DNA of 64,000 nucleotides from Aulostomus chinensis (GCA_037954235.1 JBBMOA010000040.1:206559-270558); one strand, 5' to 3'. Positions 1 to 13,259 are shown, counted from the stretch's first letter. Numbers and translations are program-made. Notes: generated by a model not told the origin, from the sequence alone.

Positions 1-29
1 GAATACTCACTGAAATCAAGGTTTAACTT

Positions 30-69
30 CAAGTTTATGCATCTTTCTATGCTTTCAGGTTGAAACTTG
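30..69. other. Short inverted repeat CAAGTTT / AAACTTG (first example)
   Basis: CAAGTTT (30-36) and AAACTTG (63-69) are exact reverse complements with a 26 bp loop that holds the palindrome ATGCAT and two copies of TATGC. The arrangement is present in most ordinary monomers. It could form a cruciform or be a binding dyad; many satellites carry such short dyads. Confidence 0.5.
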
Positions 70-110
70 ACTGAAAACTCACTTTGAAGAAAAGTTATGG
101 CATTTTTGTA

Positions 111-121
111 TCACAGGTCAC
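111..121. other. TCACAGGTCAC block with AGGTCA half-site (first example)
   Basis: TCACAGGTCAC occurs in most monomers and contains AGGTCA, the core half-site recognised by many nuclear receptors. The C halves keep AGGTCA; the B halves do not (ACTGTTCA or ACGGTTCA). At about one per 187 bp the array would hold some 300 half-sites. Binding is not shown by the sequence. Confidence 0.5.
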
Positions 122-131
122 AAATAGTGTT

Positions 132-146
132 TTCTCAGCGAGAGAA
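132..146. other. Conserved dyad around a CpG (first example)
   Basis: TTCTC-AGCGA-GAGAA is a perfect 5 bp inverted repeat around a 5 bp centre containing CpG. It is present in most ordinary monomers across the window. The diverged C halves lose the left arm (TTACC) but keep CAGCGAG. A protein-binding role is only inferred. Confidence 0.6.
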
Positions 147-179
147 GGCCAAAATGAACACTTCATGCAGAACTCCTGT

Positions 180-2253
180 ATTTTGATGAAAACTCACTGA
201 AATCCACCTGTAACTTCAAGTTTATGCATCTTTCTATGCTTTCAAGTTGAAACTTGACTGAAAACTCACTTTGAACAAAAGTTATTGCATTTTTGTGTCA
301 CAGGTCACAAATACCGTTTTCAAAGCGAGAGAAGGCCAAAATGAACACTTCATGCATAAATCCTGTATTTTGATGAATACTCACTGAAATCCACCTGAAA
401 CTTCAAGTTTATGCATCTTTCCATGCTTTCAGGTTGAAACTTGACTGAAAACTCACTTTGAACAAAAGTTATTGCATTTTTGTGTCACAGGTCACAAATA
501 GCGTTTTCTCAGCGAGAGAAGGCCAAAATGAACACTTCATGCATAACTCCTGTATTTTGATGAAAACTCACTGAAATCAAGGTTTAACTTCAAGTGTATG
601 CATCTTTCTATGCTTTCAGGTTGAAACTTGACTGAAAACTCACTTTGAACAAAAGTTATGGCATTTTTGTGTCACAGGTCACAAATACCGTTTTCAAAGC
701 GAGAGAAGGCCAAAATGAACACTTCATGCAGAACTCCTGTATTTTGATGAAAACTCACTGAAATCCAGCTGAAACTTCAAGTTTATGCATCTTTCCATGC
801 TTTCAGGTTGAAACTTGACTGAAAACTCACTTTGAACAAAAGTTATGGCATTTTTTTGTCACAGGTCACAAATACCGTTTTCTCAGCGAGAGAAGGCCAA
901 AATGAACACTTCATGCATAAATCCTGTATTTTGATGAATGCTCACTGAAATCCACCTGAAACTTCAAGTTTATGCATCTTTCCATGCTTTCAGGTTGAAA
1001 CTTGACTGAAAACTCACTTTGAACAAAAGTTATGGCATTTTTTTGTCACAGGTCACAAATACCGTTTTCTCAGCGAGAGAAGGCCAAAATTAACACTTCA
1101 TGCATAAATCCTGTATTTTGATGAAAACTCACTGAAATCAAGCTGTAACTTCAAGTTTATGCATCTTTCTATGCTTTCAGGTTGAAACTTGACTGAAAAC
1201 TCACTTTCAACAAAAGTTATGGCTGTTTTGTGTTACAGGTCACAAATAGCGTTTTCTCAGCGAGAGAAGGCCAAAGTGAACACTTCATGCATAACTCCTG
1301 TATATTGATGAAAACTCACTGAAATCCACCTGTAACTTCAAGTTTATGCATCTTTCTATGCTTTCAGGTTGAAACTTGACTGAAAACTCACTTTCAACAA
1401 AAGTTATGGCTGTTTTGTGTCACAGGTCACAAATAGTGTTTTCTCAGCGAGAGAAGGCCAAAATTAACACTTCATGCATAAATCCTGTATTTTGATGAAA
1501 ACTCACTGAAATCCACCTGAAACTTCAAGTTTATGCATCTTTCCATGCTTTCAGGTTGAAACTTGACTGAAGACTCACTTTAAAAAAAGTTATGGCATTT
1601 TTGTGTCACAGGTCACAAATACCGTTTTCTCAGCGAGAGAAGGCCAAAATGAACACTTCATGCATAAATCCTGCATTTTGATGAAAACTCACTGAAATCC
1701 ACCTGTAACTTCAAGTTTATGCATCTTTCTATGCTTTCAGGTTGAAACTTGACTGAAAACTCACTTTGAAAAAAAGTTATGGCATTTTTATGTCACAGGT
1801 CACAAATAGCGTTTTCTCAGCGAGAGAAGGCCAAAATGAACACTTCATGCAGAACTCCTGTATTTTGATGAAAACTCACTGAAATCCACCTGTAACTTCA
1901 AGTTTATGCATCTTTCTATGCTTTCAGGTTGAAACTTGACTGAAAACTCACTTTGTACAAAAGTTATGGCTGTTTTGTGTCACAGGTCACAAATAGCGTT
2001 TTCTTAGCGAGAGAAGGCCAAAATTAACACTTCATGCATAAATCCTGTATTTTGATGAAAACTCACTGAAATCAAGCTGTAACTTCAAGTTTATGCATCT
2101 TTCTATGATTTCAGGTTGAAACTTGACTGAAAACTCACTTTCAACAAAAGTTATGGCTGTTTTGTGTTACAGGTCACAAATAGCGTTTTCTCAGCGAGGG
2201 AAGGCCAAAATGAACACGTCATGCATAACTCCTGTATTTTGATGAAATCTCAC
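180..2253. repeat. 11-monomer HOR block, copy 1
   Basis: The block opens with a monomer having TTTCAAGTTG (at 240) in place of TTTCAGGTTG. It runs through a fixed order that includes a GTGTATGC monomer, a CCAGCTGAAAC monomer, a GATGAATGCTC monomer, a GAAGACTCAC/TAAAAAAA monomer and a TTCTATGATTTC monomer (2101). The same order recurs from 3920. After the TTCTATGATTTC monomer, which ends in CACGTCATGC, and the following GAAATCTCAC start, the two copies part. Confidence 0.85.
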
Positions 2254-3919
2254 TGAAATCCACCTGTAACTTCAAGTTTATGCATCTTTCTATGCTTTCA
2301 GGTTGAAACTTGACTGAAAACTCACTTTCAACAAACGTTATGGCATTTTTGTATCACTGGTCAAAAACAGTGTTTTCTCAGCGAGAGAAGGCCAAAATGA
2401 ACACTTCATGCAGAACTCCTGTATTTTGATGAAAACTCACTGAAATCCACCTGTAACTTCAAGTTTATGCATCTTTCTATGCTTTCAGGTTGAAACTTGA
2501 CTGAAAACTCACTTTCAACAAAAGTTATGGCTGTTTTGTGTCACAGGTCACAAATCGTGTTTTCTCAGCGAGAGAAGGCCAAAATGAACACTTCATGCAT
2601 AAATCCTGTATTTTGATGAAAACTCACTGAAATCCACCTGTAACTTCAAGTTTATGCATCTTTCTATGCTTTCAGGTTGAAACTTGACTGAAAACTCACT
2701 TTCAACAAAAGTTATGGCTGTTTTGTGTCACAGGTCAAAAATAGCGTTTTCTCAGCGAGAGAAGGCCAAAATGAACACTTCATGCATAAATCCTGTATTT
2801 TGATGAAAACTCACTGAAATCCACCTGTCACTTCAAGTTTATGCATCTTTCCATGCTTTCAGGTTGAAACTTGACTGAAAACTCACTTTGAACAAAAGTT
2901 ATGGCTGTTTTGTGTCACAGGTCACAAATAGCGTTTTCTCAGCGAGAGAAGGCCAAAATGAACACTTCATGCATAACGCTTGTATTTTGATGAATACTCA
3001 CTGAAATCAAGGTTTAACTTCAAGTTTATGCATCTTTCTATGCTTTCAGGTTGAAACTTGACTGAAAACTCACTTTGAACTAAAGTTATGGCTGTTTTGT
3101 GTCACAGGTCACAAATAGCGTTTTCTCAGCGAGAGAAGGCCAAAATTAACACTTCATGCAGAACTCCTGTATTTTGATGAATACTCACTGAAATCCACCT
3201 GTAACTTCAAGTTTATGCATCTATCTATGCTTTCAGGTTGAAACTTGACTGAAAACTCACTTTGAACAAAAGTTATGGCTGTTTTGTGTCACAGGTCACA
3301 AATAGTTTTTTCTCAGCGAGAGAAGGCCAAAATGAACACTTCATGCATAACTCCTGTATTTTGATGAAAACTCACTGAAATCCATCTTTAACTTCAAGTG
3401 TATGCATCTTTCTATGCTTTCAGGTTGAAACTTGACTGAAAACTCACTTTGAACAAAAGTTATGGCATTTTTGTGTCACAGGTCACAAATCGTGTTTTCT
3501 CAGCGAGAGAAGGCCAAAATGAACATTTCATGCATAAATCCTGTATTTTGATGAAAACTCACTGAAATCCACCTGAAACTTCAAGTTTATGCATCTTTCC
3601 ATGCTTTCAGGTTGAAACTTGACTGAAAACTCACTTTGTACAAAAGTTATGGCTGTTTTGTGTCACAGGTCACAAATGGCGTTTTCTCAGCGAGAGAAGG
3701 CCAAAATTAACACTTCATGCATAAATCCTATATTTTGATGAAAACTCACTGAAATCAAGCTGTAACTTCAAGTTTATGCATCTTTCTATGCTTTCAGGTT
3801 GAAACTTGACTGAAAACTCACTTTCAACAAAAGTTATGGCTGTTTTGTGTTACAGGTCACAAATAGCGTTTTCTCAGCGAGAGAAGGCCAAAATGAACAC
3901 GTCATGCATAACTCCTGTA
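2254..3919. repeat. Spacer monomers between the two HOR copies
   Basis: About nine ordinary monomers in an order not repeated next door. Private marks include AACAGTG after GGTCAAAA near 2350, CACCTGTCAC at 2824, CATAACGCTTG near 2971, GAACTAAAG near 3076 and AGTTTTTT near 3304. Nothing other than satellite is present. Confidence 0.8.
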
Positions 3920-6180
3920 TTTTGATGAAAACTCACTGAAATCCACCTGTAACTTCAAGTTTATGCATCTTTCTATGCTTTCAAGTTGAAACTTGACTGA
4001 AAACTCACTTTGAACAAAAGTTATTGCATTTTTGTGTCACAGGTCACAAATACCGTTTTCAAAGCGAGAGAAGGCCAAAATGAACACTTCATGCATAAAT
4101 CCTGTATTTTGATGAATACTCACTGAAATCCACCTGAAACTTCAAGTTTATGCATCTTTCCATGCTTTCAGGTTGAAACTTGACTGAAAACTCACTTTGA
4201 ACAAAAGTTATGGCATTTTTGTGTCACAGGTCACAAATACCGTTTTCTCAGCGAGAGAAGGCCAAAGTGAACACTTCATGCATAACTCATGTATTTTGAT
4301 AAAAACTCACTGAAATCCACCTGTAACTTCAAGTTTATGCATCTTTCTATGCTTTCAGGTTGAAACTTGACTGAAAACTCACTTTCAACAAAAGTTATGG
4401 CTGTTTTGTGTCACAGGTCACAAATAGCGTTTTCTCAGCGAGAGAAGGCCAAAATGAACACTTCATGCATAACTCCTGTATTTTGATGAAAACTCACTGA
4501 AATCAAGGTTTAACTTCAAGTGTATGCATCTTTCTATGCTTTCAGGTTGAAACTTGACTGAAAACTCACTTTGAACAAAAGTTATGGCATTTTTGTGTCA
4601 CAGGTCACAAATACCGTTTTCAAAGCGAGAGAAGGCCAAAATGAACACTTCATGCAGAACTCCTGTATTTTGATGAAAACTCACTGAAATCCAGCTGAAA
4701 CTTCAAGTTTATGCATCTTTCCATGCTTTCAGGTTGAAACTTGACTGAAAACTCACTTTGAACAAAAGTTATGGCATTTGTTTGTCACAGGTCACAAATA
4801 CCGTTTTCTCAGCGAGAGAAGGCCAAAATGAACACTTCATGCATAAATCCTGTATTTTGATGAATGCTCACTGAAATCCACCTGAAACTTCAAGTTTATG
4901 CATCTTTCCATGCTTTCAGGTTGAAATTTGACTGAAAACTCACTTTGAACAAAAGTTATGGCATTTTTTTGTCACAGGTCACAAATACCGTTTTCTCAGC
5001 GAGAGAAGGCCAAAATTAACACTTCATGCATAAATCCTGTATTTTGATGAAAACTCACTGAAATCAAGCTGTAACTTCAAGTTTATGCATCTTTCTATGC
5101 TTTCAGGTTGAAACTTGACTGAAAACTCACTTTCAACAAAAGTTATGGCTGTTTTGTGTTACAGGTCACAAATAGCGTTTTCTCAGCGAGAGAAGGCCAA
5201 AGTGAACACTTCATGCATAACTCCTGTATATTGATGAAAACTCACTGAAATCCACCTGTAACTTCAAGTTTATGCATCTTTCTATGCTTTCAGGTTGAAA
5301 CTTGACTGAAAACTCACTTTCAACAAAAGTTATGGCTGTTTTGTGTCACAGGTCACAAATAGTGTTTTCTCAGCGAGAGAAGGCCAAAATTAACACTTCA
5401 TGCATAAATCCTGTATTTTGATGAAAACTCACTGAAATCCACCTGAAACTTCAAGTTTATGCATCTTTCCATGCTTTCAGGTTGAAACTTGACTGAATAC
5501 TCACTTTAAAAAAAGTTATGGCATTTTTGTGTCACAGGTCACAAATACCGTTTTCTCAGCGAGAGAAGGCCAAAATGAACACTTCATGCATAAATCCTGT
5601 ATTTTGATGAAAACTCACTGAAATCCACCTGTAACTTCAAGTTTATGCATCTTTCTATGCTTTCAGGTTGAAACTTGACTGAAAACTCACTTTGAAAAAA
5701 AGTTATGGCATTTTTGTGTCACAGGTCACAAATAGCGTTTTCTCAGCGAGAGAAGGCCAAAATGAACACTTCATGAAGAACTCCTGTATTTTGATGAAAA
5801 CTCACTGAAATCCACCTGTAACTTCAAGTTTATGCATCTTTCTATGCTTTCAGGTTGAAACTTGACTGAAAACTCACTTTGTACAAAAGTTATGGCTGTT
5901 CTGTGTCACAGGTCACAAATAGCGTTTTCTTAGCGAGAGAAGGCCAAAATTAACACTTCATGCATAAATCCTGTATTTTGATGAAAACTCACTGAAATCA
6001 AGCTGTAACTTCAAGTTTATTCATCTTTCTATGATTTCAGGTTGAAACTTGACTGAAAACTCACTTTCAACAAAAGTTATGGCTGTTTTGTGTTACAGGT
6101 CACAAATAGCGTTTTCTCAGCGAGAGAAGGCCAAAATGAACACGTCATTCATAACTCCTGTATTTTGATGAAATCTCACT
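3920..6180. repeat. 11-monomer HOR block, copy 2 (one extra monomer)
   Basis: This repeats the order of 180-2253. The TTTCAAGTTG marker lies 3739 bp after its partner, while the TTCTATGATTTC marker lies 3926 bp after its partner, so one 187 bp monomer was gained or lost inside a copy near 4.2-4.5 kb. The extra monomer carries GTATTTTGATAAAAAC near 4291. Point differences are few, for example ATTTGTTTGTC near 4777 and GAATACTCAC near 5494 where copy 1 has GAAGACTCAC. Confidence 0.85.
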
Positions 6181-9100
6181 GAAATCCACCTGTAACTTCA
6201 AGTTTATGCATCTTTCTATGCTTTCAGGTTGAAACTTGACTGAAAACTCACTTTGAACAAAAGTTATTGCATTTTTGTGTCACAGGTCACAAATACCGTT
6301 TTCAAAGCGAGAGAAGGCCAAAATGAACACTTCATGCAGAACTCCTGTATTTTGATGAAAACTCACTGAAATCCACCTGTAACTTCAAGTTTATGCATCT
6401 TTCTATGCTTTCAGGTTGAAACTTGACTGAAAACTCACTTTCAACAAAAGTTATGGCATTTTTGTATCACTGGTCAAAAATAGTGTTTTCTCAGCGAGAG
6501 AAGGCCAAAATGAACACTTCATGCATAAATCCTGTATTTTGATGAATACTCACTGAAATCCACCTGAAACTTCAAGTTTATGCATCTTTCCATGCTTTCA
6601 GGTTGAAACTTGACTGAAAACTCACTTTGAACAAAAGTTATGGCATTTTTTTGTCACAGGTCACAAATACCGTTTTCTCAGCGAGAGAAGGCCAAAATGA
6701 ACACTTCATGCATAAATCCTGTATTTTGATGAAAACTCACTGAAATCAAGGTTTAACTTCAAGTTTATGCATCTTTCCATGCTTTCAGGTTGAAACTTGA
6801 CTGAAAACTCACTTTCAACAAAAGTTATGGCTGTTTTGTATCACAGGTCACAAATAGCGTTTTCTCAGCGAGAGAAGGCCAAAATGAACACTTCATGCAG
6901 AACTCCTGTATTTTGATGAAAACTCACTGAAATCCACCTGTAACTTCAAGTTTATGCATCTTTCTATGCTTTCAGGTTGAAACTTGACTGAAAACTCACT
7001 TTGAACAAAAGTTATGGCTGTTTTGTGTCACAGGTCACAAATACCGTTTTCAAAGCGAGAGAAGGCCAAAATGAACACTTCATGCAGAACTCCTGTATTT
7101 TGATGAAAACTCACTGAAATCCACCTGTAACTTCAAGTTTATGCATATTTCTATGCTTTCAGGTTGAAACTTGACTGAAAACTCACTTTGAAGGAAAGTT
7201 ATGGCATTTTTGTATCACAGGTCACAAATAGCAGTTTCTCAGCGAGAGAAGGCCAAAATGAACACTTCATGCATAACTCCTGTATTTTGATGAAAACTCA
7301 CTGAAATCAAGGTTTAACTTCAAGTGTATGCATCTTTCTATGCTTTCAGGTTGAAACTTGACTGAAAACTCACTTTGAAGAAAAGTTATGGCTGTTTTTT
7401 GTCACAGGTCACAAAAAGTGTTTTCTCAGCGAGAGAAGGCCAAAATGAACACTTCATGCATAAATCCTGCATTTTGATGAAAACTCACTGAAATCAAGTT
7501 TTAACTTCAAGTTTATGCATCTTTCTATGCTTTCAGGTTGAAACTTGACTGAAAACTCACTTTGAAGAAAAGTTATGGCATTTTTGTATCACAGGTCACA
7601 AATAGTGTTTTCTCAGCGAGTGAAGGCCAAAGTGAAAACTTCATGCATAACTCCTGTATTTTGATGAAAACTCACTGAAATCCACCTGTAACTTCAAGTT
7701 TATGCATCTTTCTATGCTTTCAGGTTGAAACTTGCCTGAAAACTCACTTTGAACAAGACTTATGGCTGTTTTGTGTCACAGATCACAAATACCGTTTTCA
7801 AAGCGAGAGAAGGCCAAAATGAACACTTCATGCAGAACTCCTGTATTTTGATGAAAACTCACTGAAATCAACCTGTAACTTCAAGTTTATGCATCTTTCT
7901 ATGCTTTCAGGTTGAAACTTGACTGAAAACTCACTTTGAAGAAAAGTTATGGCATTTTTGTATCACAGGTCACAAATACCGTTTTCAAAGCGAGAGAAGG
8001 CCAAAATGAACACTTCATGCAGAACTCCTGTATTTTGATGAAAACTCACTGAAATCCACCTGTAACTTCAAGTTTATGCATCTTTCTATGCTTTCAGGTT
8101 GAAACTTGACTGAAAACTCACTTTGAAGAAAAGTTATTGCATTTTTGTATCACAGGTCACAAATAGTGTTTTCTCAGCGAGAGAAGGCCAAAATGAACAC
8201 TTCATGCAGAACTCCTGTATTGTGATGAAAACTCACTGAAATCAAGCTGTAACTTCAAGTTTATGCATCTTTCTATGCTTTCAGGTTGAAACTTGACTGA
8301 AAACTCACTTTGAACAAAAGTTATGGCATTTTTGTATCACAGGTCACAAATAGTGTTTTCTCAGCGAGAGAAGGCCAAAATGAACACTTCATGCAGAACT
8401 CCTGTATTTTGATGAAAACTCACTGAAATCCACCTTTAACTTCAAGTTTATGCATCTTTCTATGCTTTCAGGTTGAAACTTGACTGAAAACTCACTTTGA
8501 ACAAAAGTTATGGCTGTTTTGTGTCACAGGTCACAAATACCGTTTTCAAAGCGAGAGAAGGCCAAAATGAACACTTCATGCAGAACTCCTGTATTTTGAT
8601 GAAAACTCACTGAAATCCACCTGTAACTTCAAGTTTATGCATCTTTCTATGCTTTCAGGTTGAAACTTGACTGAAAACTCACTTTGAAGAAAAGTTATGG
8701 CATTTTTGTATCACAGGTCACAAATAGCGTTTTCTCAGCGAGAGAAGGCCAAAATGAACACTTCATGCATAACTCCTGTATTTTGATGAAAACTCACTGA
8801 AATCAAGCTGTAACTTCAAGTTTATGCATCTTTCTATGCTTTCACGTTGAAACTTGACTGAAAACTCACTTTCAACAAAAGTTATGGCTGTTTTGTGTTA
8901 CAGGTCACAAATAGCGTTTTCTCAGCGAGAGAAGGCCAAAGTGAACACTTCATGCATAACTCCTGTATTTTGATGAAAACTCACTGAAATCAAGGTTTAA
9001 CTTCAAGTTTATGCATCTTTCTATGCTTTCAGGTTGAAACTTGACTGAAAACTCACTTTGAACAAAAGTTATGGCTGTTTTGTGTCACAGGTCACAAATA

Positions 9101-9904
9101 GCGTTTTCTCAGCGAGAGAAGGCCAAAATGAACACTTCATGCATAACTCCTGTATTTTGATGAAAACTCACTGAAATCAAGGTTTAACTTCAAGTGTATG
9201 CATCTTTCTATGCTTTCAGGTTGAAACTTGACTGAAAACTCACTTTGAATAAAAGTTATGGCATTTTTGTGTCACAGGTCACAAATACCGTTTTCAAAGC
9301 GAGAGAAGGCCAAAATGAACACTTCATGCAGAACTCCTGTATTTTGATGAAAACTCACTGAAATCCACCTGTAACTTCAAGTTTATGCATCTTTCTATGC
9401 TTTCAGGTTGAAACTTGACTGAAAACTCACTTTGAAGAAAAGTTATTGCATTTTTGTATCACAGGTCACAAATACTGTTTTCTCAGCGAGAGAAGGCCAA
9501 AATGAACACTTCATGCATAACTCCTGTATTTTGATGAAAACTCACTGAAATCCACCTGTAACTTAAAGTTTATGCATCTTTCTATGCTTTCAGGTTGAAA
9601 CTTGCCAGAAAACTCACTTTGAACAAAAGTTATGGCTGTTTTGTGTCACAGGTCACAAAAACCGTTTTCAAAGCGAGAGAAGGCCAAAATGAACACTTCA
9701 TGCAGAACTCCTGTATTTTGATGAAAACTCACTGAAATCCACCTGTAACTTCAAGTTTATGCATCTTTCTATGCTTTCAGGTTGAAACTTGACTGAAAAC
9801 TCACTTTGAAGAAAAGTTATGGCATTTTTGTATCACAGGTCACAAATAGCGTTTTCTCAGCGAGAGAAGGCCAAAATGAACACTTCATGCATAAATCCTG
9901 TATT
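6181..9904. repeat. GAAGAA/GTATC-rich monomer stretch
   Basis: About twenty monomers in which CTTTGAAGAAAAG and TTTTGTATCACAGG are unusually common, mixed with ACCGTTTTCAAAGCG monomers. Local HORs are less regular than in the flanking blocks. Private marks include GCAGTTTCTC near 7232, CTTGCCTGAAA near 7732 with AAGACTTATGG, and GTATTGTGATG near 8217. No non-satellite sequence is seen. Confidence 0.75.
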
Positions 9905-10625
9905 TTGATGAATACTCACTGAAATCCACCTGAAACATCAAGTTTATGCATCTTTCCATGCTTTCAGGTTGAAACTTGACTGAAAACTCACTTTGAACAA
10001 AAGTTATGGCATTTTTTTGTCACAGGTCACAAATACCGTTTTCTCAGCGAGAGAAGGCCAAAATTAACACTTCATGCATAAATCCTGTATTTTGATGAAA
10101 ACTCACTGAAATCAAGCTGTAACTTCAAGTTTATGCATCTTTCTATGCTTTCAGGTTGAAACTTGACTGAAAACTCACTTTCAACAAAAGTTATGGCTGT
10201 TTTGTGTTACAGGTCACAAATAGCGTTTTCTCAGCGAGAGAAGGCCAAAGTGAACACTTCATGCATAACTCCTGTATTTTGATGAAAACTCACTGAAATC
10301 CACCTGTAACTTCAAGTTTATGCATCTTTCTATGCTTTCAGGTTGAAACTTGACTGAAAACTCACTTTCAACAAAAGTTATGGCTGTTTTGTGTCACAGG
10401 TCACAAATAGTGTTTTCTCAGCGAGAGAAGGCCAAAATTAACACTTCATGCATAAATCCTGTATTTTGATGAAAACTCACTGAAATGCACCTGAAACTTC
10501 AAGTTTATGCATCTTTCCATGCTTTCAGGTTGAAACTTGACTGAAGACTCACTTTAAAAAAAGTTATGGCATTTTTGTGTCACAGGTCACAAATACCGTT
10601 TTCTCAGCGAGAGAAGGCCAAAATT
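9905..10625. repeat. Partial third copy of the 11-monomer HOR (4 monomers)
   Basis: Four consecutive monomers have the same order of types as 928-1660 and their partners near 4.86-5.58 kb: a CACCTGAAAC monomer with TTTTTTTGTC, then AAGCTGTAAC with GTGTTACAGG and GTGAAC, then CACCTGTAAC with AGTG and ATTAAC, then GAAGACTCAC with TAAAAAAAG. It begins GAATACTCAC rather than GAATGCTCAC and has ACATCAAG near 9935, so it is a diverged, truncated relative. Confidence 0.7.
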
Positions 10626-11393
10626 AACATTTCATGCATAAATCCTGTATTTTGATGAAAACTCACTGAAATGCACCTGAAACTTCAAGTTTATGCATCT
10701 TTCCATGCTTTCAGGTTGAAACTTGACTGAAAACTCACTTTGTACAAAAGTTATGGCTGTTTTGTGTCACAGGTCACAAATAGCGTTTTCTTCGCGAGAG
10801 AAGGCCAAAATTAACACTTCATGCAGAACTCCTGTATTTTGATGAAAACTCACTGAAATCCACCTGTAACTTCAAGTTTATGCATCTTTCTATGCTTTCA
10901 GGTTGAAACTTGACTGAAAACTCACTTTCAACAAAAGTTATGGCATTTTTGTATCACTGGTCAAAAATAGTGTTTTCTCAGCGAGAGAAGGCCAAAATGA
11001 ACACTTCATGCATAAATCCTGTATTTTGATGAATACTCACTGAAATCCACCTGAAACTTCAAGTTTATGCATCTTTCCATGCTTTCAGGTTGAAACTTGA
11101 CTGAAAACTCACTTTGAACAAAAGTTATGGCATTTTTGTGTCACAGGTCACAAATACCGTTTTCTCAGCGAGAGAAGGCCAAAATGAACACTTCATGCAT
11201 AAATCCTGTATTTTGATGAAAACTCACTGAAATCAAGCTGTAACTTCAAGTTTATGCATCTTTCTATGCTTTCAGGTTGAAACTTGACTGAAAACTCACT
11301 TTGAAAAAAAGTTATGGCATTTTTGTGTCACAGGTCACAAATAGCGTTTTCTCAGCGAGAGAAGGCCAAAATGAACACTTCATGCAGAACTCC
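10626..11393. repeat. Ordinary GATGAA-type monomers between HOR blocks
   Basis: About four monomers, including one with CTTCGCGAGAG near 10790 in place of CTCAGCGAGAG and one with TATCACTGGTCAAAAATAG near 10953. Both variants recur in 17.6-20.1 kb. Nothing else is seen. Confidence 0.75.
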
Positions 11394-12350
11394 TGTATTT
11401 TGATGAAAACTCACTGAAATCCACCTGTAACTTCAAGTTTATGCATCTTTCTATGCTTTCAGGTTGAAACTTGACTGAAAACTCACTTTGTAAAAAAGTT
11501 ATGGCTGTTTTGTGTCAAAGGTCACAAATAGCGTTTTCTTAGCGAGAGAAGGCCAAAATGAACACTTCATGCATAAATCCTGTATTTTGATGAAAACTCA
11601 CTGAAATCAAGCTGTAACTTCAAGTTTATGCATCTTTCTATGCTTTCAGGTTGAAACTTGACTGAAAACTCACTTTCAACAAAAGTTATGGCTGTTTTGT
11701 GTTACAGGTCACAAATAGCGTTTTCTCAGCGAGAGAAGGCCAAAATGAACACGTCATGCATAACTCCTGTATTTTGATGAAAACTCACTGAAATCCACCT
11801 GTAACTTCAAGTTTATGCATCTTTCTATGCTTTCAGGTTGAAACTTGACTGAAGACTCACTTTAAAAAAAGTTATGGCATTTTTGTGTCACAGGTCACAA
11901 ATACCGTTTTCTCAGCGAGAGAAGGCCAAAATTAACACTTCATGCATAAATCCTGTATTTTGATGAAAACTCACTGAAATCAAGCTGTAACTTCAAGTTT
12001 ATGCATCTTTCTATGCTTTCAGGTTGAAACTTGACTGAAAACTCACTTTGAAAAAAAGTTATGGCATTTTTGTGTCACAGGTCACAAATAGCGTTATCTC
12101 AGCGAGAGAAGGCCAAAATGAACACTTCATGCAGAACTACTGTATTTTGATGAAAACTCACTGAAATCCACCTGTAACTTCAAGTTTATGCATCTTTCTA
12201 TGCTTTCAGGTTGAAACTTGACTGAAAACTCTCTTTCAACAAAAGTTATTGCATTTTTTTATCACTGGTCAAAAATAGTGTTTTCTCAGCGAGAGAAGGC
12301 CAAAATGAACACTTCATGCATAAATCCTGTATTTTGATGAATACTCACTG
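11394..12350. repeat. 14-monomer-spaced HOR block, copy 1
   Basis: Five monomers in the order: GTAAAAAAG with GTGTCAAAGG; AAGCTGTAAC with CACGTCATGC; GAAGACTCAC with TAAAAAAAG; GAAAAAAAG with GCGTTATCTC (12091) and GAACTACTG; CAACAA with TTTTTTATCACTGG. The same five recur 2617 bp later, which is 14 x 187 less one base. The shared rare marks make common descent of the block clear. Confidence 0.85.
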
Positions 12351-13259
12351 AAATCCACCTGTAACTTCAAGTTTATGCATCTTTCCATGCTTTCAGGTTG
12401 AAACTTGACTGAAAACTCATTTTGAACAAAAGTTATGGCATTTTTTTGTCACAGGTCACAAATACCGTTTTCTCAGCGAGAGAAGGCCAAAATTAACACT
12501 TCATGCATAAATCCTGTATTTTGATGAAAACTCACTGAAATCAAGCTGTAACTTCAAGTTTATGCATCTTTCTATGCTTTCAGGTTGAAACTTGACTGAA
12601 AACTCACTTTCAACAAAAGTTATGGCTGTTTTGTGTTACAGGTCACAAATAGCGTTTTCTCAGCGAGAGAAGGCCAAAGTGAACACTTCATGCATAACTC
12701 CTGTATTTTGATGAAAACTCACTGAAATCCACCTGTAACTTCAAGTTTATGCATCTTTCTATGCTTTCAGGTTGAAACTTGACTGAAAACTCACTTTCAA
12801 CAAAAGTTATGGCATTTTTGTATCACTGGTCAAAAATAGTGTTTTCTCAGCGAGAGAAGGCCAAAATGAACACTTCATGCATAAATCCTGTATTTTGATG
12901 AATACTCACTGAAATCCACCTGAAACTTCAAGTTTATGCATCTTTCCATGCTTTCAGGTTGAAACTTGACTGAAAACTCACTTTGAACAAAAGTTATGGC
13001 ATTTTTGTGTCACAGGTCACAAATACCGTTTTCTCAGCGAGAGAAGGCCAAAATGAACACTTCATGCATAAATCCTGTATTTTGATGAAAACTCACTGAA
13101 ATCAAGCTGTAACTTCAAGTTTATGCATCTTTCTATGCTTTCAGGTTGAAACTTGACTGAAAACTCACTTTGAAAAAAAGTTATGGCATTTTTGTGTCAC
13201 AGGTCACAAATAGCGTTTTCTCAGCGAGAGAAGGCCAAAATGAACACTTCATGCAGAAC
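12351..13259. repeat. Ordinary monomers within the 14-monomer unit
   Basis: About five monomers, including GATGAATACTC types with TTTTTTTGTC and an AAGCTGTAAC monomer with GTGTTACAGG. One carries CTCATTTTGAAC near 12416, a change not seen in its neighbours. No other feature is present. Confidence 0.75.
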
